Source of the DNA: Bedellia somnulentella | Taxonomy: Eukaryota > Arthropoda > Insecta > Lepidoptera > Bedelliidae | Length of the DNA stretch: 64,000 bases | Direction: 5' to 3' | Assembly (NCBI GenBank): GCA_963576735.1 | Contig: OY755198.1 | Coordinates: forward strand, 1-64,000 | Shown: one piece after another, positions 1 through 12,700 of the stretch | Position numbering within the stretch: position 1 is the first letter of the stretch | Layout of the letters: the number at the start of each line of letters is the position of its first letter | Notes under the pieces: model-generated | What the model was told of the DNA's origin: nothing | Databases searched by the model: none | What the model saw: the letters and a program-made list of their open reading frames with translations, nothing else | Made by a program: the position numbers and the translations under genes

Positions 1-65
1 CCTGCCTATCCCTTAATGAGATTTATACCCGTGAGCATGCGAAAAGCCAGTTATTGAAGAAAGGG

Positions 66-215
66 CTGTATAGTGTCAGCTTACAATAACAATAACCAAA
101 TCTTTCATTATTTTACAATCCTTATAGACCATACAAAAGTGGTTAATGAATTTTCTGAATCTAAACCTCTGACTACCCCATTTCGGCATTTATAGTCGTG
201 AATATGTATTTTTCT
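66..215 (+). mobile_element. SINE-A, degenerate
   Basis: Start GTATAGTGTCAGCTTACAAT and end TTTATAGTCGTGAATATGTA. Bases 1-40 hold the 3' end of another copy (ACCCGTGAGCATGC). Confidence 0.55.
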
Positions 216-375
216 ACACTAAACCATTTTCTTACTTATGACCTGTTGTTCCTCGTGAGCCTTACCTAAATAATTTAATAGGATTTTATTACATTACATT
301 TGCATTTTGCCAGAATCCGCAACAGTCGGATGCAACACACAGTCTCACAATAATATGATATCACGGAATTGATGA

Positions 376-545
376 GTGACTATAGCCTGCCCCCTATCAC
401 GCGAGTACAATGTCCAAGCAAAACGTGGGAACTCTGAACACCAAGTGACAACAACGTCACGTGATGTTAAGAAGTATGAGTACCTCTGCCAACCCTTTCG
501 GAGATATTCGGCGTCAACGATTGAGTTTGAGTATATAGAATATGT
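376..545 (+). mobile_element. SINE-B, 3' part
   Basis: CCTGCCCCCTATCACGCGAG ... GGCGTCAACGATTGAG. The tRNA-like head is missing. Confidence 0.65.
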
Positions 546-1046
546 AAGAAGTAAGACATACACTGATGGCTGTTATCGCTACAAGTGGTAGCCAGAGATT
601 TCGAACTAACTGCTCAGCCATTTGGGGCAAGAGCAAGGGGGTATAATATGGTTGAATAAATAGACTGAATCCAACGTAGAAACCGTTAAACCACGGAGGC
701 TCTCACTGTACATCCGAGACAGTCTGTGATGTGAAACATGCATAAATGTTAATGCTGGAGTGTTATGATCATGCAAGCTCCTTTTCTTTTAACTACTAAT
801 CAACTTACCGACAGATTTCGCGATGAAATATTCTTACTTGAATAAAAAAAACTCGCGTTGATGAAAAATACTTACCCCACTACTTTAATTAGGCTGAAAG
901 GTCTGTATCAATGTCATTTGCAACTGTTTTTATGCTTTCTGAAGTTAATATTTTCGTTTAATAAGTTACGAATTTTCAAAGTTTTGGAAATGTTGAGAAG
1001 TTAAATAACTACATGTTTATTTTTCAATTATATATTTTTTCTTTGA

Positions 1047-1262
1047 AGTGTCAGTTATAAAAGCACTTCTCCATTTCTGCCCATGAGTGATTGTAAAGGC
1101 GACAAAGGGTTTTGGGGCGTTTTAAATTGTTTTTGGGCATGCGCTTTGAGACCCGTCACAGAGAACCTTTATTTTACACCTATCTTCAGTCTTCTTTTCT
1201 TGTACACCTATCAGCCAGCTAAGCTCTAGGGATTTAAAGCCGTGAGTACATGTATATACGTA
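1047..1262 (+). mobile_element. SINE-A, degenerate
   Basis: CCCATGAGTGATTGTAAAGG ... GCCGTGAGTACATGTATA. The first 25 bp are missing. Confidence 0.6.
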
Positions 1263-1307
1263 AGATATTTATCTTTATAAAATATTTATTCAATAAAACT
1301 TATAAAC

Positions 1308-1606
1308 TAGTGTTCAAATCCTGAGTCGGGCCTACACCAATTTGTCTTTTCTAAAGACATATGTGTGGTTGATTTATCATGGTTGTTAACGGTGAGGGAA
1401 AAACATCGTGAGGAAACCCACATGGCTGAGTTGTACTTCAAAACGGCGATAGGCCTGCCCCCTATCACGTGAGTACACTGTCCATGCAAAACGTGGGTAC
1501 CCAGGTGACAAAGACACGTGATGTTCAGAAGTATTAGTACTTCTGCCAACCCCTTCTGGGATATTCGGCGTGAACGTTTATGTATTATTATGTATGTTAT
1601 TATTCA
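1308..1606 (+). mobile_element. SINE-B, head truncated at the B box
   Basis: From GTGTTCAAATCCTGAGTCGG to GGCGTGAACGTTTATG with a TATG-like tail. Confidence 0.7.
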
Positions 1607-1613
1607 ATAAAAC

Positions 1614-1785
1614 ATGCAGTGTCTGCTTAGAATAGCACTAAACCCTTTCTTCCTGCGGGAGGCGTACGATGTGGTGTGAGGCTTTTAAGGAAAAAGTCAA
1701 AGACTTTAATTTGATGACTTTCTCCAAAAGTGGCTAAGAAATTCTTGATTCCGAGGCTCTGGCTACCCCGGTTTAGGAAGTTAGA
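1614..1785 (+). mobile_element. SINE-A, internally deleted
   Basis: CAGTGTCTGCTTAGAATAGC ... TCTGGCTACCCCGG. Confidence 0.6.
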
Positions 1786-1789
1786 TTAG

Positions 1790-2531
1790 GTTGAAAAAAC
1801 AAGATCGTTCTAAATCAATATGTTTATTACACTTTACACGAAGACATATGCAGGTCAATATAAAACTTATTGTGGTTATTACAGATCCAATCAACGTATG
1901 AAAGCGCAGTGACATTGATTCATATAGGACTTAGCTAAATAGAGAAGAAAACGAAGAATGTCAATATCCGTTAGTGGTTCAGTTTATTTCTACTGACTTA
2001 AGGGCCTCCCCGCATTTTGCAGCTATTGCGCTCACTCTTACCTTACGTCAAATTTACTGAGAGTGACAGGGACGGATAAATGTAGTTTATTTAGTTTTAT
2101 AGAATAACTATAATATTTAAATGAAAAGTTAAACATCAAAGTTACAGATCTTAAAGCTACGCGTATATAGACACATAATGAGTTCACATGTATGTTATGC
2201 CAGTGGAGCCTATACGGTTTTTATGAAAACAAAGCATGTTCCAATTCAATTTTTTTCATCATATTTTTCAACAAATTATTAAAATGTTAAACATCAAATT
2301 TTAACACCATGAACTAATCACCAACATATATTTTATTCATGTCATATCAATATCATCAAATCAGACTTTATAGAATTTCCAAACAATCAATATCAACCTA
2401 TTTTTCCGGGGACGCCCCTAAGCGAAGCAGATGTTTGACCAACAAAAGTCAGAAAATTGAATCAACCAATCAGGGTGTAGGGCCACTTATTTTGACAATA
2501 ATTGTCTTAAATAATTATGAGTTTATTGCGG
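1790..2531. other. No feature recognised
   Basis: AT-rich, no long open frame, no known repeat seen. Confidence 0.5.
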
Positions 2532-2539
2532 ATCTTATT

Positions 2540-2958
2540 TAGTAATGATGAGGATTCCACTTACTCAAAATGAGGAATTTCCTCATATTTTTGAAGTTCC
2601 TCTTCCTCTTCCTCAAAATTTGATTTTATAAAATCCTCTTCCTTATCCTCATCCTCGTATTTAAAGAGGAATTTAAGAGGAACGAGAGTTTGAGTTTTGC
2701 TGAAACGAAATGTGTGTGAAAGAGGCAGAGAAGTCTCGCCGTATTAAATAGTTAAAGGAAGACAGAGATGGAAACATGTAAACAAGTTCAATGATGGCGT
2801 AATCTGCGTAATGTCACTTGTTCTCTTCAGCATCTTCTTCCTCATCCTCTTCCTCTTAGTCTGCCAGATTCCTCATCCTTATCCTGTTCCTCAAAATTGA
2901 TTATAAAATAATCCTATTCCTCATCCTCTTGATCATAACAAGTTCCCCAACAACCCTA
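2540..2958. mobile_element. hAT-like non-autonomous element with CCTCTT-rich ends
   Basis: 419 bp flanked by identical 8-bp ATCTTATT (2532-2539 and 2959-2966). Ends TAGTAATGATGAGGA and (inverted) TAGGGTTGTTGGGGA form weak terminal repeats. The subterminal zones are CCTCTT-rich. 8-bp duplications and TA(G/A) ends are typical of hAT. Confidence 0.75.
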
Positions 2959-3141
2959 ATCTTATTCAGCAGTTTTTGTACTGTGTTTGTTTTCCACACT
3001 ATTTAGTGAAGTCCTCTATGCACTGAGTAAAGTGTACTCTGGCAAAATATATCAGTTATAAATAAAGTTTGTTGAATGCTAAGTTAAGTAATATTCGATT
3101 TTACGTTCTAACTAATAATTAACAGATACATACATATACTA

Positions 3142-3364
3142 GCCGTGTAGTGTCGGCTTAGAATAACACTACCCCATTTCTACCCGTGGGTGATCGTAAA
3201 AGGCGACTAAGGGTATAGGGTCTTTTGAAGTAATTTTTGGGCGATGTGGTTGGAGACCCGTCACCAACAATTCTACTAAAAGTGGCTTAGGAGTTTTTCA
3301 TTCCAAAGCTCTGGCTACCCCGTTAAGGGATTTATAGCCGTGAGTATATGTATGTATGTATGTA
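3142..3364 (+). mobile_element. SINE-A, complete copy (family description)
   Basis: Typical order: GTGTAGTGTCGGCTTAGAAT, ACCCCATTTCTACCCGTGGG, AGGCGACTAAGGGTATAGG, GGGCGATGTGGTTGGAGACC, CAAAAGTGGCTGAGGAATTT, TCTGGCTACCCC, TTTATAGCCGTGAGTATATG and then TATG repeats. GGTTGGAGACC resembles a pol III B box; no convincing A box or tRNA fold is seen. The short length, lack of coding and variable tail fit a SINE. Confidence 0.75.
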
Positions 3365-3369
3365 TACAT

Positions 3370-3560
3370 ATACTATATCCCTAAAAAGAGTAGTCAGAGC
3401 TTCGGAATCTAAAATTGTTTCAGCCACTTTTGGAAGTTTAGATTACTATACAATCTTATCTCCAATCAACTTCTAAAAGTGGCTGAGGAATTTCTTATTC
3501 CGAAGTTCTGGCTACCCCTTCTGGGGATTTATAGCCGTGAGTATATAAATATGTATGTAT
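3370..3560. mobile_element. SINE-A foldback: minus 3' end then plus 3' half
   Basis: 3370-3440 inverted (TCCCTAAAAAGAGTAGTCAG), 3463-3558 direct (AAAGTGGCTGAGGAATTTCT to GCCGTGAGTATATAAATATG). Confidence 0.6.
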
Positions 3561-4376
3561 CACGTTACCAAAATTTTACATCATAATTTGCATTTATGTG
3601 TGAAAATATTATCATTTAGAGTTACGAGTGGATGGTCAGTCACTTTATCAGAGTACAACTTTACAATATTATTTCGCTTCAACAATTTGCTCAAACATCG
3701 AATAAATTCATAAAATAATATGTATGAATGAATGGGTTAAACAAAATAACTCATACAATTCACTCACCACATCTAGAAAAGTAAAAAAGGTACAATTACT
3801 TATTAATATATATTTATTTCTAATAACGTGTGAGGTATAAAGCTATGTTTGTGGCATATTTTCGGAATACAACTTTATTTCATCATTTTTAACTATTTAT
3901 ATGATTCATTATAGAACCTCTTTTGTAATAATAAAAGACAATGCAAGTGTTTGGTACCCCCCTCCAATAGTCATGTGTGGTACATTTTTTTATAGGTATT
4001 TTTGAGCTAAACATAAGTTGTTATGGCGACTACATCCAAATCATTGCCCGTTCTTGGATATCGACACTTCAATATGTTTAATTATTGGTATAGTAAGACG
4101 AGTGTTAGTGTTTTATTATCAAGAATTTCATTGTATAGCCCCACTGACCACACAAAATCAACAATCCGATTTTTTATACCGATGACTTGAACAAAATCCT
4201 ATTGAATTAATAAAAAAAATAAAAATATTCCGACAAATAATCAGGAGAAGGTACTCATATATTATTATTCTATACGTCTGCCCCTTTCTTAAAATGTATC
4301 ACACAACCCTATTGGAGTGGGTACCTGATTCCACACAAACATTGGCATTGTCCTTTATAATAGGATCAGTCCTGAG
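3560..4376. other. No feature recognised
   Basis: AT-rich intergenic DNA without coding signal. Confidence 0.5.
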
Positions 4377-4742
4377 GGTCCACTCTTCACATCGAGAATG
4401 TTAACAGGCATACTTATCTCTTCTAACCCATATTAAAATTTATTTCTGTCTCGCTCACACGATCGAATATTCGTATTTTAACATTTCTGATATATGAGAG
4501 AGAATACAGGGTGATATTCGACTGATCCAACGATACTTCCGTAGTTCTCGTTGGTTTCATCGAATAGAAAGCGCCAATATGAATATTATTCTGTTCCTTA
4601 AATCCGATTATTAATATTTCTCTTCCCATCCTTATATTATAAATCTGAATCTTCGTTGCGTGCGAGCGAGACAGATATAAAAGTTTATATGGGTAGAAGA
4701 GATACATATGCTCATTATCGAGCTCGGCGTGAAGAGTAGACC
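4377..4742. mobile_element. Foldback MITE with about 85-bp inverted ends
   Basis: 366 bp. Ends GGTCCACTCTTCACATCGAG and (inverted) GGTCTACTCTTCACGCCGAG. The ends stay similar through TATCTCTTCTA and CTGTCTCGCTC. The long open frame inside is a by-product. Confidence 0.7.
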
Positions 4743-4984
4743 TTTTAGTAAAAATTGTTAGTTGATTATGTCAATTAAAAGTTGTTTAGAAGCATAAATT
4801 CTCATATTATTATAGTTACATCAGGACCCATCCTATGATGAACTTATATTTACATATTCAGGGAGCTCCACTACTATACAATATAGAGAATAAGCACCTT
4901 AAGAATGGGAAACGGTTTTAAATACAAAAATTCAGTAGTTTTTTAATTAAATGTTATTATTTAATATGGCATAGATAAGGAACA

Positions 4985-5500
4985 CCCTGTATATATAAAA
5001 TGTGTTCGTTTAGTCACTATCGAAATTCTCTATAATCACTTTACTCATACAAACTAATAACATATTACACTAGAACAAATTTTAAATCACGAAAAAGGCA
5101 ACACCTCTTTCATAATTATGAACAAGTATATACTGAAATTTTGTTTTGAACAGTACTTTTATTTTTCGCGATAAATAAATTATTTTCTTAGTAAATGTTC
5201 TTTTGCTGTGTAGTGTCAGCTTAGAATAGCACTACCCCATTCTTCCGGTGGGTGTACGTAAGAGGCGACTAACGGTATTGGGGCTATTAAGGGATTTTTG
5301 GGCAATGTGGTTGGAGACCCATCACCAACAACCTTTATTCTACCATCTCTTCCCCATGCAACTTTCCAAAAGTGGCTGAGGAATTTCTAATTCCACATTT
5401 ATAGCCGTGAGTATATGTAAATGTTCTCGTCTTTATGAGTAGAACGATTAATAACATTTTCGGTAGTGACTAAATTGACACTAATATATAATAACAGTAG
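4985..5500. mobile_element. Diverged TIR element split by a SINE-A
   Basis: Left TTTAGTCACTATCGAAAT...CTTTACTCAT and inverted right TTTAGTCACTACCGAAAAT...TTCTACTCAT are about 70 percent similar. The SINE-A at 5205-5425 lies between. Boundaries are approximate. Confidence 0.45.
5205..5425 (+). mobile_element. SINE-A
   Basis: Lacks the TCTGGCTACCCC block just before the tail. Sits inside a diverged TIR element. Confidence 0.7.
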
Positions 5501-5638
5501 ATGGATTGCGAGTTATAATCAAAATATCGTTTTAAATTAGAACCACCGAGCTCCATACATCAGAGTGAAAACAGTACATATTCGTGTCTGTTTCACTCTT
5601 TAGCATTATGGTACACCCAAAGACTCAAATTTTCATAT

Positions 5639-5870
5639 CATCCCCGGAGGGGTTGGCAGAGGTACTAATACTTCTGAACATCACGTGACTTTGTCACCTG
5701 GTGTTCAGAGTACCCACGTTTTGCATGGACAGTGTACTCACGTGATAGGAGGCAGGCCTGTCGCTGTTTTGTACGAATACACTGTCACATGACTAAGTAC
5801 ATTTTTGTCATTACAACACATTCTTGTTACATGAGGTTGCGGATTCGATCCCCGCTAAGAGCAACATTTA
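5639..5870 (-). mobile_element. SINE-B, minus, partial, followed by a tRNA-like remnant
   Basis: CCCCGGAGGGGTTGGCAGAG to GTCACATGACTAAGTAC. 5835-5870 holds GCGGATTCGATCCCCGC, a T-arm/B-box-like piece of another tRNA-derived repeat. Confidence 0.6.
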
Positions 5871-6040
5871 TAAATGTTTGTTTCTCAGTCTTGGATGTTA
5901 TTTATATGTGTATTTTATAACATTAAATATATCCTAATATATATATATATATTTAATAAATATATATTCTTTACTTAGTATCTCTTAATACAAGTTCTAC
6001 TTATTTCGGGGTTAACTTTATTTGTGTATAATATGTATTT

Positions 6041-6324
6041 TTGACGTGACAACGTCTCATAAATTGGTTTGCCGGGTGACACTTCAAGAAACTGCGTTAC
6101 GCTCCGCTCACGTTATGCGCTCACAATGAGAGCGAGTGAGAGGCACGCGTCCCTTCCACTCGGGCATGGTTAGCCCGCCTAAGAGCGAGAGAGACAGACA
6201 TAATTTCATCCTTCTTCCTACTGTACGAATGAATATTCACATTAATTATTTTACCACTCAAAGTCGTTGTCACGTAAAACTTTCGCCCGTATACCGACTT
6301 ATACAGGCTACCAATTTTTTTTTG
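6041..6324 (+). repeat. Repeat D copy 1
   Basis: About 283 bp starting TTGACGTGACAACGTCTCAT and ending ACCAATTTTTTTT, near-identical to 37454-37737. It contains TGCGTTACGCTCCGCTCACG and GCGCTCACAATGAGAGCGAG. The class is not recognised. Confidence 0.75.
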
Positions 6325-6606
6325 TTTATTACATTACTACAACCTAAAAACTCTTAAAATCTCGCAATACCCCTACACATAAATACAAATAAAGAGCTTA
6401 TTCCATTACACTTTGTCGTTGCTGAATTCAGACGCCCTTCGAAGTTACTGCCGCAGACGCTTGTCATTCCACTACACAAATTTCAGTTTGAACGTTATTC
6501 CACTAGTCTGAATTCAGATTCTGTGGCTTTCAGACGTCTTCATTCAGACAAATGGAATAAGCTCTTAATCGAAACACTAAAACAACAGATGTGTATACAT
6601 ATAATA

Positions 6607-6744
6607 CTATTCGAAGAGCAAGGAAGCGCTCGCGTAAGACACGGAGGAGTCCTGCATCGTCATACATTGCGACGATTGCGCGTATTTCAGAAACTTCATA
6701 AACATGGACGGGGGGCTCGGTTTGCTGCGGAGACTTTCTATGGC
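6607..6744 (-). CDS. MEMO1: MEMO1 exon 9 (last coding exon)
   Basis: 138 nt including the stop. TTTCAG acceptor. Encodes [20 protein letters not shown] followed by [18 protein letters not shown]. The C-terminal tail SASLLFE differs from human but is family-like in length. Confidence 0.9.
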   Translation of the reverse strand, partial: AIESLRSKPSPPSMFMKFLKYAQSSQCMTMQDSSVSYASASLLFE

Positions 6745-9700
6745 CTGAAAGAGATAGTCAACATCAATGTATATCAATAATAAGTAAATGTAAGATAATA
6801 AATAAAGGAAAGAAAAATTTCGACACAGGCGGGAAAAAAAAAACATTTTCTTTCCTTTATTTATTCTTTATTTATTAGTAATAATCCCCACATTAGGTTT
6901 TCATGAACAAAAAGATTTAAATTAAATGTAAGATGCTTCTTATTATAATAGATACATACATATACTCACGACTATTAACGGGGTAGCCAGAGCTTTGGAA
7001 TGAGAAATACCTCAGCCACTTTTGGAAGTTGATCGGGGAAAGGATGGTAATAATAAATGTTTTTGGTGACGGGTCTCCAACCACATCGCCCAAAAATCAA
7101 TAACAATAAGCCCCTATACCCTTAGTCGCCTCTTACGATCACCCACGGGTAGAAATGGAGTAGTGTTATTCTAAGCCGACACTACACGGCACACGGCATA
7201 GATGAAGATATTACATAAATATATTTTTTTGTACATGACAGAGAACCTGTGGCCCTGCACTAGGCAAGCCTGTATCGTGGGTACCGAGTAATGATACGCT
7301 ATGTGACATTCATACTGTTAAAATTTACATTGTACCTATAGGTATTAAAAATTGAATTACTTACGAACAAAAAAGTAAACAGTTCCTAAAGTTTAAAAAA
7401 ATGTGAATTAAGGAAATTTCGGGCGATGCGGTTGGAGACCCATCACCAACAACCTTTATTTTACCATCTTTTCCCTACTCAACTACTAAAAGTGGCTGAG
7501 GAATTTCTAATTCCTTAGCTCTGGCTACCCCTTCTAGGGATTTATAGCCGTGAGTATATGTATGAGTAACAGTGTATGTATGTAATACCTGTAACAGCAC
7601 TCCGATGGGGTGTCTCCCGCAGATAGTATTGTTGTATTTGTTGAGATACTCCGTGAACGCTCGCGGTTGCATCGTCTCTATTATGTCCATACCCTGAGGG
7701 AATGTAAATACATCATCACATATATAAATATAGAGTCGATTACTACATAGAATGTAAATGAATATAAGAAAACTACATACATACATACATATACTCACGG
7801 CTATTAATCCCTTAACGGGGTAGCCAGAGCTTTGGAATGACAAATTCCTCAGCCACTTTTGGAAGTTGAGTGGGGAAAAGATGGTAATAATAAATGATTT
7901 TGGTGACGGGTCTCCAACCACATCGCCCAAAAATCACTTAAAAAGCTCCTACACCCTTAGTCGCCTCTTACGATCACCCACGGGTAGAAATGGGGTAGTG
8001 TTATTCTAAGCCGACACTACACGGCATTATAAGAAAACTGCTTAGTAAAATTTTATACTAGCCACTATTCACACCAACAAATATATGCAAAAAAAAACTC
8101 AATTGTATAAAGTATAATCTTATTAATATTATAAATGTGAAAGTTTGGATGTTTGTGTGTTTGAGGCAAAAAGGCTTCTCAATTACATAATATAAATGAA
8201 TGAAATTTAGTAGAATGCTAGATAATGACCCCAATTATAACATAGGATACTTTTTATCCCGGAAAAATTTGACCAATAAAATATTCACGCCTGATTGAAC
8301 TCAGAGTACCAGAAAAAACGCCTAAAGGTTGGCATACGCAAATTTACAGTAAGAAGTCTGTCGGGTCAGCTAGTTTTATTATAATTATATCCAAACATCT
8401 AATAAAACGTAACGTAAACTTTCACATTTATAATGTTAATAGGATATATATATAGTGAATATTGATTCAATGTATTTGAAATTCCAAAAACGTCTTTAAA
8501 TGCACGTATTGTGTCATAGTTTAAAGCCACAAATGAGCATTACTTCATACTCGTCCATTCGCTCAATTTGCTTCAACTTGATCTGAAACATTCACTTCCC
8601 ATATCAATAATTACATAAATCTTATCCTATTTCACTCACCCGCCGTGTAGTGTCTAGAATAACTTAGAATAACACTACCCCATTTCTACCCGTGGGTGAT
8701 CGTAAAAGGCGACTAACGGTGTAGGGGCTTTTAAAGTGATTTTTGGGCGATGTGGTTGGAGACCCGTCACCAAAAACATTTATTATTACAACCTTTTCCC
8801 CAATCAACTAACAAAAGTGGCTGAGGAATTTCTAATTCCAAAGCTCTGGCTACCCCGTTTAGGGATTTATAGCCGTGAGTATATTTATGCAAAACATATA
8901 TTGTGTTTTTTTATAATTGTATTTTAATGTAAATATGCTCATGCATTTTTATTTTTTCTTGTACTTAGTTTGCTCCTACATAACATAACATAAACGTTCA
9001 CGCCGAATATCCCCGAAGGGGTTGGCAGAGGTACTTATACTTCTGAACATCACGTGACTTTGTCACCTGGTGTTCAGAGTACCCACGTTTTACTTGGACA
9101 GTGTACTCACGTGATAGGGGGCAGGCCTATCGTCGTTTTGTACGATTACACTGTCACATGACTAAGTACAACTCAGCCATGTGGGTTTCCTCACGATGTT
9201 TTTCCTCACCGTTAACAACCATGATAAATTAACCACACATATGTTATATTTTGCTCCTACTATACAGCAAATGATGTCTTTGTTTCGTTCATTCTTCTTT
9301 CTTTCCGTTCCGTATCCTCACCTGTCGATCCAGCCACTCGATCCCCTGGTAGATGTTGGTGTGTTTGCTATGTCTCCACGTGTAGCGGAACCGAGAGCCC
9401 CAGTGACAGAAATCGGACGATATCACGAACAGATTCTGAGGATCGGCTAAGTATGGGGCGAAGATTGCGCCGTATCTGAAAAAAACATACATACATACAT
9501 ATACTCACGGCCATAATTCCCTAAACGGGTTAGCCAGAGCTTTGGAATGAGAAATTCCTCAGCCACTTTTGGAAGTTGAGTGGGGAACAGATGGTAATAA
9601 TAAATGTTTTTGGTGACGGGTCTCCAACCACATCGCCCAAAAATCACTTGAAAAGTCCCTATACCCTTAGTCGTAGTAGTGATGGGGTAGCGTAGAAATG

Positions 9701-12700
9701 GGGTAGTGTTATTCTAAGCCGACACTACACAGCTGGGAAAAAAACATGGTTAAAAGATTATGTAATATCAGCAAAGATATACTGGCCAGTACACCCTGCT
9801 GTACACCAACTTGTAATTTGAATTTATGCTTAATTCTAAAAAAAATTACATACCGCGATGTAGGATATGAGTGAGACGCTGCTATGTGCGAGTGAGTCCG
9901 CTGTAGTGTGCGCTCAAACAGTACTCCCACATTTACATACATACATGTTACGGACAATCATTTTAGTAGAGGACCAATTTAGATCAGAGATGAGATTGCG
10001 CTGAAAAAAGCAGGCGTTCGTATTCTAAAGACTTTTTATCATGAATGCTCTTTTAAGCATAAATGCATAGATAGATTACCGTATATAAAGCTTAAAAGGA
10101 TTGCTAGAATTGTGCGGTAGGCGACAAATCGCCTCGGCGTTCCTTTATGAGAAAAATGGGAGCGAGAATGTAAATTTCTTGAACTTCACTGTCAAACACG
10201 AGTACCACAATTAAAAAGTACATACAATTAAAGATATTAAAAAAACAGTTACTTTTGGAACTTAAATGAGGAAAAGATATATCATCGCATCCTACATCGA
10301 CGTATATATATATTTTCTAGATTGTTATGAATACTTCATAGCTGTGTAGTGTCGGCTTAGAATAGCACTACCCCATTTCTTCCGATGGGTGTACGTAAGA
10401 GGCGACTAACGGTATTGGAACTTTTAAGGGATTTTTGGGCGATGCGGTTGGAGACCCATCACCAACAACCTTTATTTCACCATCTTTCCCCCACGCAACT
10501 TCCAAAAGTGGCTGAGGAATTAGAAATTTCTCAGCTCGGGCTATATGTAGAGTATATGTATGTATGTATGTACTTCATAGCGTTTTACTTATCTTCAACT
10601 CAGCTTCTTCAATCTGCAAAGCTTGAGCAGTGGTTCATGAAACCTCAGATATTTTAAAAACAACGCTACCCGTGCGAAGCTGGGCCGATCCACTAGTTTA
10701 GTAATGAGTAAGTAAGTAATCCTTTTAAACAAACATACAAAGTTAAATTTTTAACTCTATAAAATATACATACATACATACATATACTGACGCCATTAGT
10801 TCCCATTGGGGTAGGCAGAGACTATCGATCGCCACTTCGTACGATCCTGACAAACCTCTCTAGCTTCGTTTACATCCACCAATCTTTTCATACATGTTCT
10901 TTTATTCTTCATACTTCGGACGCCAGCCTTTTTGAGCACACTCTCAATTTGGTCCAAGTGTGTTCTCCGTGGTCGTCCTCTACTAACATTACAACATCCA
11001 CACTAGCTGTATAGATGCCTTTTACCAATTTTCTATCATCCATCCTCTCTATGTGCCCAAACCATCTCAACATTGCTTTTTCTATCTTTCTTACAATATC
11101 ATCTTTCACACCACACTTTTCACAACAACTTTTAAAACAAAAACTTACTTGGCCTCTTTCTCAGGTGATATGGAGCCAACAAGGACTGGTATTATCGTGA
11201 AACCAGTTTTGTATCTGAAACAAATAACATATTATATTGAAGAATATGGTTTTATTTAATAATCATGTAGAACAAACTAGTATTGATTTATTTTAAAATA
11301 TACTTTATGTAATTCGGTATGCAAAGTTTTACAAAAGTGATGCGATTACAAAACCATTTCGAGATATTATGTTTTTAAAACATATTTTCTTGAAATTAAA
11401 TCAAACAAAGCTAAGATGACCGTTATTTTAACAAAATACTGTAACAGTATTTGACCTTCAGCGTTGTTTCAAAGACAATCGTTTTAGCAGTATATTTATA
11501 AAATATCGAAAATCATAGGTTTGTTTAGTATTATATCCTAATAATTTCATTTGAGATCACAAATTCGTGAAATGTTTTGCAATCAGCAACATTTTTATTA
11601 AACAATTCGCTTTATTTGCATGTCGCTACGTGATATTTTCGATCGATGACGTCATTAAGTACAAAAATTAAACAATCTTTAAAAAATCATAACTTTGCAA
11701 TTACTCATTTTAAATGAAAAATATTCAAATTAGTCTTTTATTTTCGTGTTTGCTATCGAATAAAAATATTTAATAAATACCAAAAAAAAACTTTGCATAC
11801 CGAATTGTTAACTTAACTATCACTTGAAAACCCTTGGATAACGTGACAAGTTAAATCAAGTTCATTGAATGGTCTGGGAGTTCAAACAAGAACGAAATGA
11901 GGATAAAAATATTTAGTTAGAAGTTAATATATATATTTGCCGTGTAGTGTCGGCTTAGAATAACACTACCCCATTTCTACCCGTGGGTGATCGTAAGAGG
12001 CGACTAAGGTTATAGGGGCTTTTTAAGTGATTTTTGGGCGATGTGGTTGGAGAACCGTCACCAAAAACATTTATTATTACCATCTTCCCCCCAATCAACT
12101 TCCAAAAGTGGCTGAGGAATTTCTCATTCCAAAGCTCTGGCAACCCCGTTAGGAGATTTATAGCCGTGAGCATATATTATGTGAATATATGTATTTATCT
12201 ATTTAGGGCGTACATATGTAGACGACACGTGATAGCTCAATGGGTAGAACATCGTGCAAACGACTGGTGTTCAAATCCCGGGTCACACCAATTTGTCTTT
12301 TCTAAAGACATAAGTGTGGTTAATTTATCATGGTTGTCAGCGGTGAGGGAAAACATCATGAGGAAACCCACATGACTGAGTTAAACTTAGTCATGTGACA
12401 GTGTATTCGTACAAAACGGCGATAGGCCTGCCCCCTATCACGTGAGTACACTGTCCATGCAAAACGTGGGTACTCTGAACACCAGGTGACAAAGTCACGT
12501 GATGTTTAGAAGTATTAGTACCTGTACCAACCCCTTCGGGAATATTCATCGTGAACGTTTGAGTTATGTTATATATGTATGATAAACATGGTACAATACT
12601 CACTCCTCCATAACCTTAGCGATGTAAGGTAAATGCATCTCTATAGAATGCTCATCTTCGTCCGTCTGTACGTCCATCCATTCGAACTGACGGGTCGCCT

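Noticed and set aside
4423..4707. 94-codon open frame on the minus strand
   Set aside because: Lies entirely inside a foldback MITE and has no family resemblance.
7475..7930. 151-codon open frame on the minus strand
   Set aside because: It runs through SINE-A sequence, with MEMO1 exon 8 in the middle; only the 105-nt exon is supported.
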